Assembly: GCA_041862375.1 (NCBI GenBank)
Contig: JBGVTE010000027.1
Coordinates: 4,443 to 68,442 of the forward strand
Direction of reading: 5' to 3'
From: WVZL01 sp041862375
GTDB taxonomy: Bacteria; Acidobacteriota; Aminicenantia; Aminicenantales; Aminicenantaceae
DNA: 64,000 nucleotides
Below are positions 18,901-27,083 of this stretch, one piece after another. Position numbers and translations under genes: made by a program. The number at the start of each line of letters is the position of its first letter. Position 1 is the stretch's first letter. The notes under the pieces are model-generated. The model ran no database searches and was not told where the DNA came from. It saw only the letters and a program-made list of their open reading frames with translations.

Positions 18901-19075
18901 CGATCACTTCGTACCTGGAAGCAAAAATCGTTCCTCGGATTAATTCCTTCCTGGGTGTTTCAAGAGTCTTGGTAGGCATAGCAGGAGCTTTATCTGAAGG
19001 AATTAATTGAGTCCCGCACTCACCACAGAATCGCTGGGTATCAGGATTGTCTAACTTACATTTAGGACACTTCAT
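15971..19075 (-). CDS. Zinc-ribbon, membrane-spanning Ser/Thr protein kinase with TPR array
   Basis: 1034 residues. Domains in order: zinc ribbon (C3, C6, C17, C20); kinase domain about 54-310 with GKGGMG loop, K84, HRDLKPKN at 176-183 and DFG at 196-198; one membrane helix at about 346-366; a TolB/FlgO-like domain (SLAIMYFKNNTGDENLDHL and DLLIADLN, about 378-500); and at least eight TPR-like repeats from about 530 to the end. All catalytic residues are present. The topology places the kinase inside and the TPRs outside the cytoplasmic membrane. Such kinases are abundant in Acidobacteriota and Aminicenantes. The remnant at 2823-2972 derives from a relative. Confidence 0.9.
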   Translation of the reverse strand: MKCPKCKLDNPDTQRFCGECGTQLIPSDKAPAMPTKTLETPRKELIRGTIFASRYEVIEELGKGGMGRVYRVEDKKINEEVALKLISPEVASDKETIERFSNELKMARKISHRNVCRMYDLGEVEGAHYITMEYVAGEDLKSFIRRSRQLTVGTSISIAKQVCEGLSEAHRLGILHRDLKPKNIMIDKEGNARIMDFGIARSLKQRGITGAGVMIGTPEYMSPEQVDGKDTDQRSDIYSLGIILYEMVTGKIPFEGETPLSVAVKQKSEAPQEPKKFNSQIPDDLNQLILKCIKKNNEMRYQSAEELLSELINIESGIPMTERIIPRRKPLTSREITVTFGLKKLFIPALVVIAAVIIGLVIWQLLQEKAAPIPLDKPSLAIMYFKNNTGDENLDHLSMMIPDLLIADLNQSKHIRMLSAERLFEILRKLNLHEEKTYSSGDLKEVAERGRVNHVLVGNYAKAGDTFRINVTLQKASTGETIGSESVEGRGEEGIFPMVDELTKRIKADFKISSREIASDIDEAIGKITTNSHEAYKYYSEGRKCHNKGDYRNSIKFMEKATAVDPEFAMAYRSMAASYGNIGLLSERERYIQKALDLTDRLSDRERFLIQGDFYRMSEDTYDKALEAYDKLFELYPDDGTGINNSSIIYIALEKWDKAIERLEINRQNRHVSVQSYTNLAGPYQAKGLYDMAREVLKDYINSFSDTASIRCHLADTYINQGKYDLALAEVNMAFSISPNYFLNFLTRGDIYLYRGDFVCAEEEYQKLLEAGNPFGIFMNKVRLSELYLLKGEFEKSKKLARQGIALSKMVRIKMGEVWFLLFLAHVHETLGDFEDALNETDKAWNLAVEEKSPSAQILILWEKGLIYVRMNLMNKAQEVADNLKELIKKGMNRKMIRLYNHLQGMIEAAKENYSEAIDYFRKAFALVPSQYEMMGSAHAYFIAPLASAYYKSGDLNKAIKEYERIASFNSGRIALGGLYVKCFYMLGKLYQKKGERGKAAENYQKFLDHWKDADSDLPEIEDAKIQLAALQTQ

Positions 19076-19213
19076 AAACTATGATTCCTGTTAATGGCTT
19101 GATTATAAAATAATCATCAGTAATTAAAAAGAGGGCAGGCTAATTTTTTTAAAATGACAATTTTTGTCCATCTGGATCAGACGTTAACTTGAAATGATCC
19201 TAAGGAGAAACAT

Positions 19214-20382
19214 TTAAACTCTGAGCATTGCTTTAATCCAGATATACAGTTTGAATATATTTGAGTAACTTGAGACTCCATGAATAATTTTCGCAAGTTC
19301 AAAATAAACTTTCAGGCTATTAGCAAGATATGCTAAATACCTCAGCCTGGTATACGCTAAGTCTCTGAATACTTTAGAAATCCTTAATTCCTTAAACACC
19401 GGATTCAGGTAATGTTTATAAGCTTTCACGAGGTTTACATCCTTGCTGGAATTGAAAAAATCGGAAATGGCTCGCGCTGAAAGCTCTGCGCTCTTATGAG
19501 CATAGTAAATTCCTTCACCTGTTAGAGGATCGCCAAGTCCAGCAGCATCTCCAAGGAGTAAAACATTCCTTTCTCCCGGCTCTTCTATAAAATTTCCGGA
19601 GGGAACGGCGTGAGATTTAAGGATTGGTTTTTCCCCAATGTTCATATCTGTTACTTTATTTAAAAAATTTATGCATGTATCTCTGAATTTCCTGTTTTTT
19701 CTGACCAATCCCCACACTCCTGCAACAAAATGGTCTTTATGAGGAAATATCCATCCATATCCCCATTTTGTTGCCCCCAGGAATAATCTAGGATGAAAAC
19801 ACTGATACGCATTCTTAATTTTATTGAATGGAACATTGATTTGAAAAGCAGTGGCAAGGTTGAATTTAAATATTTTCTGAGGATAAATTTTTTCCTGATT
19901 GCGCTATTAACGCCATCTGCGCCAACGATAATCTTTCCAGAAAAAGATTCCCCTGACTTGGTAAAGACAGTATTATTTTTTTTATCTAAATCTATAATTT
20001 GATGGCCGAATAAAAATTCGCACCCCTTATCACGCGCTAAAAAAACTAACTCTCTATCATAATTCTCCCTCTCTACAAAATAAAAGGGCTCTGGAGATTT
20101 CTGGTATGTTTTCTCTTCGAGTTTTTCACAAATACAGTACTCATCGGATATATTTTCCACTGAAAATTGCCCTTCAAAGGACTTCTTGAATACTTTCTCT
20201 ACCAATTTCCGTGTTTTCCATGTCAATAAACCTGCACATAACTTTGGCCGTGGAAATATATCTTTCTCTATTACTAAAACTTCAAGGCTTTTCTCAGACA
20301 ACAAATATCCAAGAGTAGAACCTGCAGGACCTGCCCCAACGATTACAACATCGTATAATTTTTTAATTCTCTGGTTTGTCAT
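19214..20382 (-). pseudogene. Geranylgeranyl reductase family FAD oxidoreductase, frameshifted
   Basis: Two overlapping reading frames encode one protein. The first (from ATG 20382) has VVIVGAGPAGSTLGYLLSE, an FAD-binding Rossmann motif, and GADGVNSAIRKK. The second frame continues with LATAFQINVPFNK, ATKWGYGWIFPHKDH and the second FAD motif NVLLLGDAAGLGDPLTGEGI. The switch occurs at a run of six T (19888-19893, plus strand). One extra base there gives RKKIYPQKIFKFNLATAFQ and restores a continuous 389-residue protein. Family members reduce isoprenoid double bonds in lipids or quinones. The defect could be an assembly error, a slippery or phase-variable tract, or a recent null mutation. Adjacent to the phosphatase gene. 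Confidence 0.85.
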
Positions 20383-20455
20383 ACTGGTTTGTCATATTTG
20401 ATTTAATCACATTTATCTACTCTGGAAAAAGAAAGCAGAGCCACTATCTTCTTAA

Positions 20456-20902
20456 TCACGCGACGCCTTTTTTGAATCGTTCTCTTTTAAACTCTTTAAT
20501 ATTCTCTTTAAGCTTTTCTGCGACCTTTCTGTATGCTTCTATACTCTGTGAAAACGGATCATCAATTTTCCACAGGATGAGTTTCTCCGACGGAATTTCA
20601 AAGATATTTTTTAGGATATGATACACAGTTGAGTCCAGAACAATTACGAGATCGAACTCGTCAATATAAAAATCTTTTATTGTCCGAGGCTTATGGTCTG
20701 AGATATCGATACTGTACAGCTCCTTCATAATTTTAATTGCATCATCTGAAGCACCATCAAAAAGGAGATTAAGTCCAGCGCTTTCAACTCTAACTCTCTC
20801 CCCGAACATTTTTTTTGCCAAACCTTCTGCCATCGGGCTCCGGCAGACATTTCCGTAACATACAAAAAGGATACTCGAAATCGGCTCGTTGCTATTATTC
20901 AT
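20456..20902 (-). CDS. Low-molecular-weight protein-tyrosine phosphatase family protein
   Basis: 148 residues. The phosphate loop CYGNVCRS (C-x5-R-S, about residues 14-21) and the general-acid motif DDPF (about 114-117; classically DPY) are both in place. Members dephosphorylate tyrosine or reduce arsenate; the absence of extra redox cysteines near the active site favours phosphatase activity, with low certainty. It lies 73 bp upstream of the flavoprotein pseudogene on the same strand. Confidence 0.85.
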   Translation of the reverse strand: MNNSNEPISSILFVCYGNVCRSPMAEGLAKKMFGERVRVESAGLNLLFDGASDDAIKIMKELYSIDISDHKPRTIKDFYIDEFDLVIVLDSTVYHILKNIFEIPSEKLILWKIDDPFSQSIEAYRKVAEKLKENIKEFKRERFKKGVA

Positions 20903-21155
20903 TACGATTTATTTAAAGTGAATTTTAGCCAAATTAATTGACTTATACAATTAAACCAATTTTTAGTAGGCTGCTTCCCAGGTGGATAAATTGTTTTTTA
21001 GTAGCATGTACGAATGTTTATGTCAAAATCTCTACTAGAGAATTAGAAATGACTCTAAATTGGAGTTGCCCTGAATTGTTTGGAAAGCGATAAAAGAAGT
21101 ATTTATATATTGTTATTCAAGAAGACTGAAGAATTTAATTTACATAAAAATTTCC

Positions 21156-21212
21156 TTGACAATCAAATTATAATGTGATTTTATTATTTAGTCAATTGAT
21201 TTTATCGACTAA
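21156..21212 (+). promoter_or_regulatory. Candidate promoter and operator of the Rrf2-TauE operon
   Basis: TTGACA at 21156-21161 is a consensus -35 box; 17-18 bases on lies a T-rich -10 candidate (TTTTAT/TTTATT, 21179-21185). Just downstream an inverted repeat TTAGTC (21188-21193) and GACTAA (21207-21212) flanks 13 bases. A palindrome between the -10 and the start codon of an Rrf2 gene is a typical autoregulatory position. The operator assignment is inference. Confidence 0.45.
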
Positions 21213-21223
21213 TACATTTAAAG

Positions 21224-21670
21224 ATGAGACTATCAACCAAGGGTGAATACGCAAGCAGGGCAATATTAGAGCTGGCTCTGCACTACCCTAAAGGCCCTTT
21301 GCACATTCGGGATATTTCTTCCGCACAGGATATACCCGAACGTTTTCTTGAACAGATTCTCCTTTCCCTCAAGAGAGCTGGATGTTTGAAGAGTAAGAAA
21401 GGTCCCCAGGGTGGTTACTATCTTTCAAGAGATCCCTCTGAGATTACGGTTGCTGAAGTTATTCGTGCTATGGATGGCCCTCTTGCTCCTATTGATTGTG
21501 TGAGTGTAATAGCTCATGAAGTTTGTTCAAGAGAAAACTATTGCGGGTTGAAATGGCTCTGGAAAGAGGTAAGAGACTCTGTGGCTGAAATTTTAGAGAA
21601 TACAACATTTATGGATTTAGCTGAGAGGACAAAGAAAGCAAGAAAAGAAAGAAAAACTGAGAAACTTTAA
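21224..21670 (+). CDS. Rrf2-family transcriptional regulator
   Basis: 148 residues beginning MRLSTKGEYASRAILELAL, the family signature. A winged helix-turn-helix (IRDISSAQDIPERFLEQILLSL) and wing (GGYYLSRDPSEIT) follow. Three cysteines (CVSVIAHEVCSRENYC, about 102-117) match the spacing class that binds an Fe-S cluster in IscR/NsrR-type members. Followed after 56 bp by a TauE-like exporter, it likely controls that gene in response to sulfur, cysteine or redox state. Confidence 0.9.
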   Translation: MRLSTKGEYASRAILELALHYPKGPLHIRDISSAQDIPERFLEQILLSLKRAGCLKSKKGPQGGYYLSRDPSEITVAEVIRAMDGPLAPIDCVSVIAHEVCSRENYCGLKWLWKEVRDSVAEILENTTFMDLAERTKKARKERKTEKL

Positions 21671-21726
21671 AATTTTTTTAATAATAGTCGATATAGTTTA
21701 TAGAGAATATCATAAAGAGAGATAAA

Positions 21727-22491
21727 ATGGATTTATTTGAATTTTCAGTTTTTATTATCATTCTAGCTTTTGTTTGCGAGTATGTTGATTCTTCGCTGGG
21801 AATGGGCTATGGCACAACCCTCACTCCTCTCCTTTTAATAATGGGTTATCAACCCCTCCAAATAGTTCCAGCTGTTTTGTTATCAGAATTAATCACGGGA
21901 TTGAGTGCAGGATTCCTTCACCATAAGTTAAGAAACGTCAATTTTAAGATTGGAACTCTTGACTTAAAGATTGCCACAGTCATGGCAGGATGCAGTGTAT
22001 TTGGTGCTTTAGCAGCAGTTTTTGTTGCTCTAAATTTACCTATATTTTATATAAAGCTCTACATTGGATTGCTCGTTTTAAGCATGGGAGTTTTTATCAT
22101 TGCAGCCTTAAATCGAACCTTTAAATTCTCTTGGAAAAAGATTACTTCCCTTGGCCTTATTGCAGCTTTTAACAAGGGAATAAGTGGAGGTGGTTATGGC
22201 CCGCTGGTGACAAGCGGCCAGATTCTTTCCGGAGTAAAATCTAAAGCGGCCATTGGTATTACTTCTCTGGCAGAAGGCTTGACCTGTTTGGTTGGAGTGA
22301 TAAGCTATCTTGCCTTTACTAATCATACGATTAAATGGAATCTTGCTCCTTCTTTAGTTTTAGGAGCAATTCTATCAGTTCCTTTTGCTGCTTATACTGT
22401 AAAAAAGATAAATGAAAGAATGCTCAAGTTGATTGTAGGGATAGCCACTGTGACCTTAGGACTGCTTACTCTCTGGAAAGTGATCTTTTAA
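21727..22491 (+). CDS. TauE/SafE-family permease (putative sulfite/organosulfur exporter)
   Basis: 254 residues with about eight membrane segments in the two-repeat TauE pattern: first repeat DSSLGMGYGTTLTPLLLIMG, second repeat NKGISGGGYGPLVTSGQIL. Family members move sulfite, sulfoacetate or related anions. Being cotranscribed with an Rrf2 regulator supports a sulfur-related role. Convergent with the REC-kinase gene, only 8 bp apart. Confidence 0.85.
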   Translation: MDLFEFSVFIIILAFVCEYVDSSLGMGYGTTLTPLLLIMGYQPLQIVPAVLLSELITGLSAGFLHHKLRNVNFKIGTLDLKIATVMAGCSVFGALAAVFVALNLPIFYIKLYIGLLVLSMGVFIIAALNRTFKFSWKKITSLGLIAAFNKGISGGGYGPLVTSGQILSGVKSKAAIGITSLAEGLTCLVGVISYLAFTNHTIKWNLAPSLVLGAILSVPFAAYTVKKINERMLKLIVGIATVTLGLLTLWKVIF

Positions 22492-22499
22492 TCCTATTT

Positions 22500-23624
22500 C
22501 TAGTCTTTTTTTGCTTTTTTTACACTTTTTGCCTTAGGGAGCAAAACAGTAAAGATACTTCCCTTCCCCAGCTCGCTAGAAACTTCAATAGCGCCTTCAT
22601 GGGCATCTACAATCTTTTTTGCTATGGAAAGTCCCAATCCTGTGCCTTTTGTCTTTTGGCTTTCACTCCTGCTCACCCTGTAAAACTGGTCGAAAATAAG
22701 AGGAAGGTGTTTCTTTGCTATCCCTATTCCTGTGTCTTGGATTGCTGTAGCAATGAAATCTTTATTTTCTTTAATTGTTATTATAACTCGACCTTTGGAC
22801 TTGTTGTATAATATTGCGTTGGTAATAAGATTGGAAAATACATGCACTAAGCTATCTTCATCTCCTTGAACAATGTCGTTTTTGGTGGATGGCCCAAATT
22901 CAAGGGTAACTCCATTATCTTTTGTCAAAGGTTGTAGATCTTCCACAAGCTTTTTTAAGAGTTTTTTCAAAGATATAGGCCTGAGCTTGTCAATAATTTG
23001 TCCTCTGTCCAGCTTCGCAACATCTAACCAATCGTTGATTAAATTTAGAAGTCCCTCTAACCGGTTCCTGGCTTTTAAAATCATCTCTTTCTGTTTTTTT
23101 TCAACTTTGCCAACCATTCCAGCAAGAATTACTTCGAAGAATTGCTGGATTGCAACGAGAGGGCTTCGCAGTTGATGAGAAACCATGGTGATAAAATTTT
23201 CCTCCATCAATTTTTTTTCTCTACGCAGGGACTCAGTTTCAAGTATAAGCTTTCTTCTCTCTAGGCCTCTTCTTATAATAAGACGCAATTCTTCAGGAGT
23301 AAAAGGTTTGGGAAGAAAGTCATAGGCTCCTTTTTTCATTGCTTCTACAGCAGAATCGATGGTAGCATAGCCTGTGATAACGACTGTAATTACGTTTGGG
23401 TCGATTTCTTTAGCTTTTTCCAAAACTTCCATTCCGTTTATACCTGGCATCTTTAAGTCAATGAGAGCCAGATCAGGCCTGATTTCTTTTATTTTTTCTA
23501 AACCGACAGCACCATCTTCGGCTGTTACGGCCAGATAGCCATCTTTACTCAAGATCTGAGAACAAGAGTCCCGCATGAACTCTTCATCATCGACCACAAG
23601 GATGGTTGTTTTTTTCTCTTTCAC
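22500..23624 (-). CDS. Receiver-histidine kinase protein, last gene of the hdr operon
   Basis: 374 residues: an N-terminal receiver domain (VVDDEEFMRDSC; acceptor Asp in LALIDLKMPG), a HisKA dimerisation domain with MVSHQLRSPL, and an HATPase with GTGLGLSIAKKI. There is no membrane segment or sensor domain, so the receiver itself probably gates kinase activity. It is 57 bp downstream of hdrA on the same strand. Its receiver is very similar to that of the NtrC-type protein at 35601 (MPGINGMEVL and GYATIDSAVEAMK), which suggests shared ancestry or a shared phosphodonor. Confidence 0.88.
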   Translation of the reverse strand: MKEKKTTILVVDDEEFMRDSCSQILSKDGYLAVTAEDGAVGLEKIKEIRPDLALIDLKMPGINGMEVLEKAKEIDPNVITVVITGYATIDSAVEAMKKGAYDFLPKPFTPEELRLIIRRGLERRKLILETESLRREKKLMEENFITMVSHQLRSPLVAIQQFFEVILAGMVGKVEKKQKEMILKARNRLEGLLNLINDWLDVAKLDRGQIIDKLRPISLKKLLKKLVEDLQPLTKDNGVTLEFGPSTKNDIVQGDEDSLVHVFSNLITNAILYNKSKGRVIITIKENKDFIATAIQDTGIGIAKKHLPLIFDQFYRVSRSESQKTKGTGLGLSIAKKIVDAHEGAIEVSSELGKGSIFTVLLPKAKSVKKAKKD

Positions 23625-23681
23625 ATTCCTTTCCTTTTAATTTCAGATTGTTCTTGAAATGCTAACCTACTTAAAAATATT

Positions 23682-26600
23682 TTATTTCAAAATCCCTTCT
23701 ATTTCAGCAAAAATTTGTTTATCGGAAAAATGTTTGGCAGTTGCAGCTGAAGAGGGACAAGAAGCAACACAGGTTCCACAACCTTTGCAGAGAGCCTCGT
23801 TCACTCTAGAAATATTTTCTTCTTTAATAAAAGAAATCGCTCTGTAGGGACATAAATCATTGCAGAGGCGACAACCAGCACAGAGCTCAGGGTCGATGTA
23901 TGCTTGAATAGGTTCCACTTCCACCTCGCCTTTTGCAATATGGGCTAAAATTCGAGCCGCTGCTGAACTTGCCTGGGCAACTGAATCCGGAATATCTTTT
24001 GGACCTTGACAGCAACCTGCAATGTATATTCCATCTGTAGCGGTAGCAGTTGGATCCAGCTTTGGGTGTTTTTCCAGGAAGAATCCATCCGGGCTTTGGC
24101 TTATAGAGAAAAGACGTCTTATTTTTTCGGCATCGGGTTGCGGTTCTATGGCATTACAGAGGACGACCATATCAACAGGAATCTCTCTATATTTTTTAGT
24201 AAGAGTATCTTCACAGCGGATAAGCAATGCTCCCTCATCCTGCTTTGACCAGCCGCACTTGACTACTTCAGCTACCTTTCCTCGGATGACATTCACTCCT
24301 TCTTCCAGAATTCGGGAATAGAATTCCTCATACCCCTTTCCAAAAGAACGCATATCAATATAAAACTGGAAGACCTCGGCATTGGTTCTATCTTGGATGA
24401 GGTGAGCGAATTTAAGGGCATACATGCAGCAAACTCGAGAGCAATAGGGGTGATTGTTTATATCACGAGAGCCAACACAGTGGACAATGCCGATAGCTCG
24501 AGGCTCTTTTCCATCCTTCATAATAATTTTTCCCTGAGTTGGTCCCGTTGAGTTGACTATTCTTTCGAATTCTAGACTAGTGTAAACATTCTCAAACTCA
24601 GTATACCCATAGGGAACCAGGCTATCTGAATTGAGAGTATTGTATCCCGTAGCAATAAGGATTTGCCCCACATTGATTTCTTCTATTTCATCTTCCATAT
24701 GGTGGTCTATAGCTTTAGCTTCACAGACACGCTCGCATTCATGGCATTCTATGCATATTCCACAATTCAGACAGCGGGAAGCTTCCCTTACTGCTTCTTC
24801 CTCAAAAAATCCTAATTCGACCTCTTCAAAATCATTCCGCCTTGTATAAGGCATCCTCTCTTTCATCGCAGCACGTTCTTTCTTAGGGGTATCTTTGAAT
24901 CGAGGAGCGTAACTATGGGGCCGGCAATCTTTATCTCTCTTAGGAAGAGTCTTAGGCCTTCGAGTCTTAAAATCTTTTAAAGGTTCGCCATTAAGATATT
25001 TCTCGATCACCTCAGCGGCTCTCTTTCCATCGCCCATAGCAGCAATAACAGTAGCAGGACCCCAGGCAACATCTCCACCAGCAAAAACCCCTTCGATATT
25101 AGTCTCCAGAGTTTCTTGGTTTACCTTAAGTGTGTTCCACTTAGTAAGTTCAAATAAAGCTTTTCTATCTATAAAATCAATTTCTGGAGCTTGGCTTACA
25201 GCAATAATTACTGTATCAAAGCTAAGGTCATGTTTGCTTCCCTCTATCGGAACCGGCCGACGACGACCGCTTGAATCGGGCTCTCCTAACTCCATTTTTA
25301 TGCATCTTAATCCTACAATTTTACCTGATTTTCCTAAGACTTCCACAGGAGCAACCAAGTATTGGATTTTCACTCCTTCTTCTTCTGCAGCTTGAATTTC
25401 ATACTCTTCTGCTGGCATTTCTTTCCGAGTCCTTCGGTAGAGGATTGTAACTTCTTTAGCTCCACAGCGAAGAGCAGTTCGTGATGCATCGATTGCTGTG
25501 TTGCCGCCTCCAATTATGGCCACTCGCTCACCAACAGGCTGAGACTTTCCTAAATTTATATTGCGTAAGTAATCAACGCCATGGTAAACGCCTTTGAACT
25601 TCTCTTCTCCCGGTATTTTCATTTTTAGACTTTTATGGGCACCTGTAGCGATGTATATCGCCTTGTATCCTTGTTTAAACAGATCTTCTATAGTGAATTC
25701 CTTTCCTAAAGCTAAGCCCGTTTTAATGGTAACGCCCATCTTTTTGATGTAATCGATTTCATAATTGAGGAGCTTCTTTGGCAAGCGGTATTCAGGGATT
25801 CCAACAGCAAGCATACCTCCTGCAACAGGGAGCCTCTCGTGTATCACAGGTTTATAACCTTGCAGTGCAAGATCATGAGCACAGGCAAGGCCAGAAGGCC
25901 CAGAACCAATGATGGCAATTTTTTCAGGTCTTTTCTTTTCAATTTTTGGAGGGCGAGGCCTGCCTTTTTGCCTCATCTCCCAATCAATTACAAAGCGCTT
26001 TAGATTCTTGATGGCAACAGATTCATCAACAAATTGCCGATTACACTCAGATTCACAAGGATGATAGCAGACTCGACCACATACAGCAGGAAGAGGATTT
26101 TGCTGGCGAATCAATCGGGCAGCCTCTTCAAATCGGCGTTGTGCAACAAGAGCAACGTATCCTGCAGCTTCCTGACTGATTGGACATGTCTCTCTACAGG
26201 GGGGGCGATCTTCCTTCTCGATGAGATATGTGTTAGGAATGGCCTGGGGAAATGTTTTGTAGATAGCTGATCTCTGAGATTTATTTTCCTCGAAGGGATT
26301 GGGAACCTCGACTGGGCAAACTTGTACGCAGTCTCCGCAGGAAGTACATTTATCCGTCACATAGCGGGCTTTTTTCCGGACTTTTACAGTAAAGTTACCT
26401 ATAGAGCCTTCTACATTTTCTATTTCGCTGCAGCTAAGCAGCTCGATGTTTTCATGTTGAGCAACCGAAACCATCTTGGGAGTGAGAATACAGGCAGAGC
26501 AGTCAAGTGTTGGAAAAGTTTTATCGAATTTTGCCATTTTTCCCCCGATGGTGGAATCTTTTTCGACCAGATAGACTTTATTTCCTGATTCTCCAATTTC

Positions 26601-27083
26601 CAAGGCGGCCTGAATTCCTGATATCCCTCCTCCTACAACAAGAGTATTGGAGTTTATTTTAACATGAACCGTCTCTAAAGGTTTCTGGTGAACAACGCGG
26701 CAAACGGCAGCATAAACTAATGCACTTGCTTTTTCTGTTGCAGATTTCATCTCTTTATGCACCCAAGAACACTGTTCTCGTATGTTGACCATCTGGAAGA
26801 GATACCTGTTCAGGTTTGATTTTTCACAAGTTTTTCGAAAAGTTAGCTCATGCATCAAAGGAGAGCAGGAGGCAACAATTACTCGGTTAAGCCCCAGCTC
26901 TCTTATGTCTTTAGTAATGAGCTCCTGACCTGGCTCTGAACACATGAATTTATAGTCCCGGGATATGGAGACGTAAGGAGCATCGACAACAGAATCTCTG
27001 ACGTTTTCCACATCAACGGTCCCTGCGATATTGGTTCCGCAGTGACAGATATAGACACCTATTTTTATATCGTTATCCTTCAC
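23682..27083 (-). CDS. hdrA: HdrA-like subunit with an inserted GltD-like NADPH oxidoreductase
   Basis: 1133 residues, far above the usual 650 or so. HdrA parts: the N-terminal CHCG region (13-16), FAD site GGGISG (151-156), a 4Fe-4S motif CTSCGDCVQVCP (246-257), then from about 771 CLNCGICIEC and CERVC, and C-terminal ferredoxin motifs CAGCRLCNDLCP (1068-1079) and CKGCGTCVASCP (1099-1110). Between about 290 and 770 lies a complete GltD-type module: CRETCP and CGRVCYHPCESEC clusters, GSGPSG (393-398), GGGNTAID (525-532), and IEGVFAGGDVAWGP. HdrA bifurcates electrons from its FAD; the insert should bring NAD(P)H into the same polypeptide. Overlaps hdrB by 4 bp. Confidence 0.9.
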   Translation of the reverse strand: MKDNDIKIGVYICHCGTNIAGTVDVENVRDSVVDAPYVSISRDYKFMCSEPGQELITKDIRELGLNRVIVASCSPLMHELTFRKTCEKSNLNRYLFQMVNIREQCSWVHKEMKSATEKASALVYAAVCRVVHQKPLETVHVKINSNTLVVGGGISGIQAALEIGESGNKVYLVEKDSTIGGKMAKFDKTFPTLDCSACILTPKMVSVAQHENIELLSCSEIENVEGSIGNFTVKVRKKARYVTDKCTSCGDCVQVCPVEVPNPFEENKSQRSAIYKTFPQAIPNTYLIEKEDRPPCRETCPISQEAAGYVALVAQRRFEEAARLIRQQNPLPAVCGRVCYHPCESECNRQFVDESVAIKNLKRFVIDWEMRQKGRPRPPKIEKKRPEKIAIIGSGPSGLACAHDLALQGYKPVIHERLPVAGGMLAVGIPEYRLPKKLLNYEIDYIKKMGVTIKTGLALGKEFTIEDLFKQGYKAIYIATGAHKSLKMKIPGEEKFKGVYHGVDYLRNINLGKSQPVGERVAIIGGGNTAIDASRTALRCGAKEVTILYRRTRKEMPAEEYEIQAAEEEGVKIQYLVAPVEVLGKSGKIVGLRCIKMELGEPDSSGRRRPVPIEGSKHDLSFDTVIIAVSQAPEIDFIDRKALFELTKWNTLKVNQETLETNIEGVFAGGDVAWGPATVIAAMGDGKRAAEVIEKYLNGEPLKDFKTRRPKTLPKRDKDCRPHSYAPRFKDTPKKERAAMKERMPYTRRNDFEEVELGFFEEEAVREASRCLNCGICIECHECERVCEAKAIDHHMEDEIEEINVGQILIATGYNTLNSDSLVPYGYTEFENVYTSLEFERIVNSTGPTQGKIIMKDGKEPRAIGIVHCVGSRDINNHPYCSRVCCMYALKFAHLIQDRTNAEVFQFYIDMRSFGKGYEEFYSRILEEGVNVIRGKVAEVVKCGWSKQDEGALLIRCEDTLTKKYREIPVDMVVLCNAIEPQPDAEKIRRLFSISQSPDGFFLEKHPKLDPTATATDGIYIAGCCQGPKDIPDSVAQASSAAARILAHIAKGEVEVEPIQAYIDPELCAGCRLCNDLCPYRAISFIKEENISRVNEALCKGCGTCVASCPSSAATAKHFSDKQIFAEIEGILK

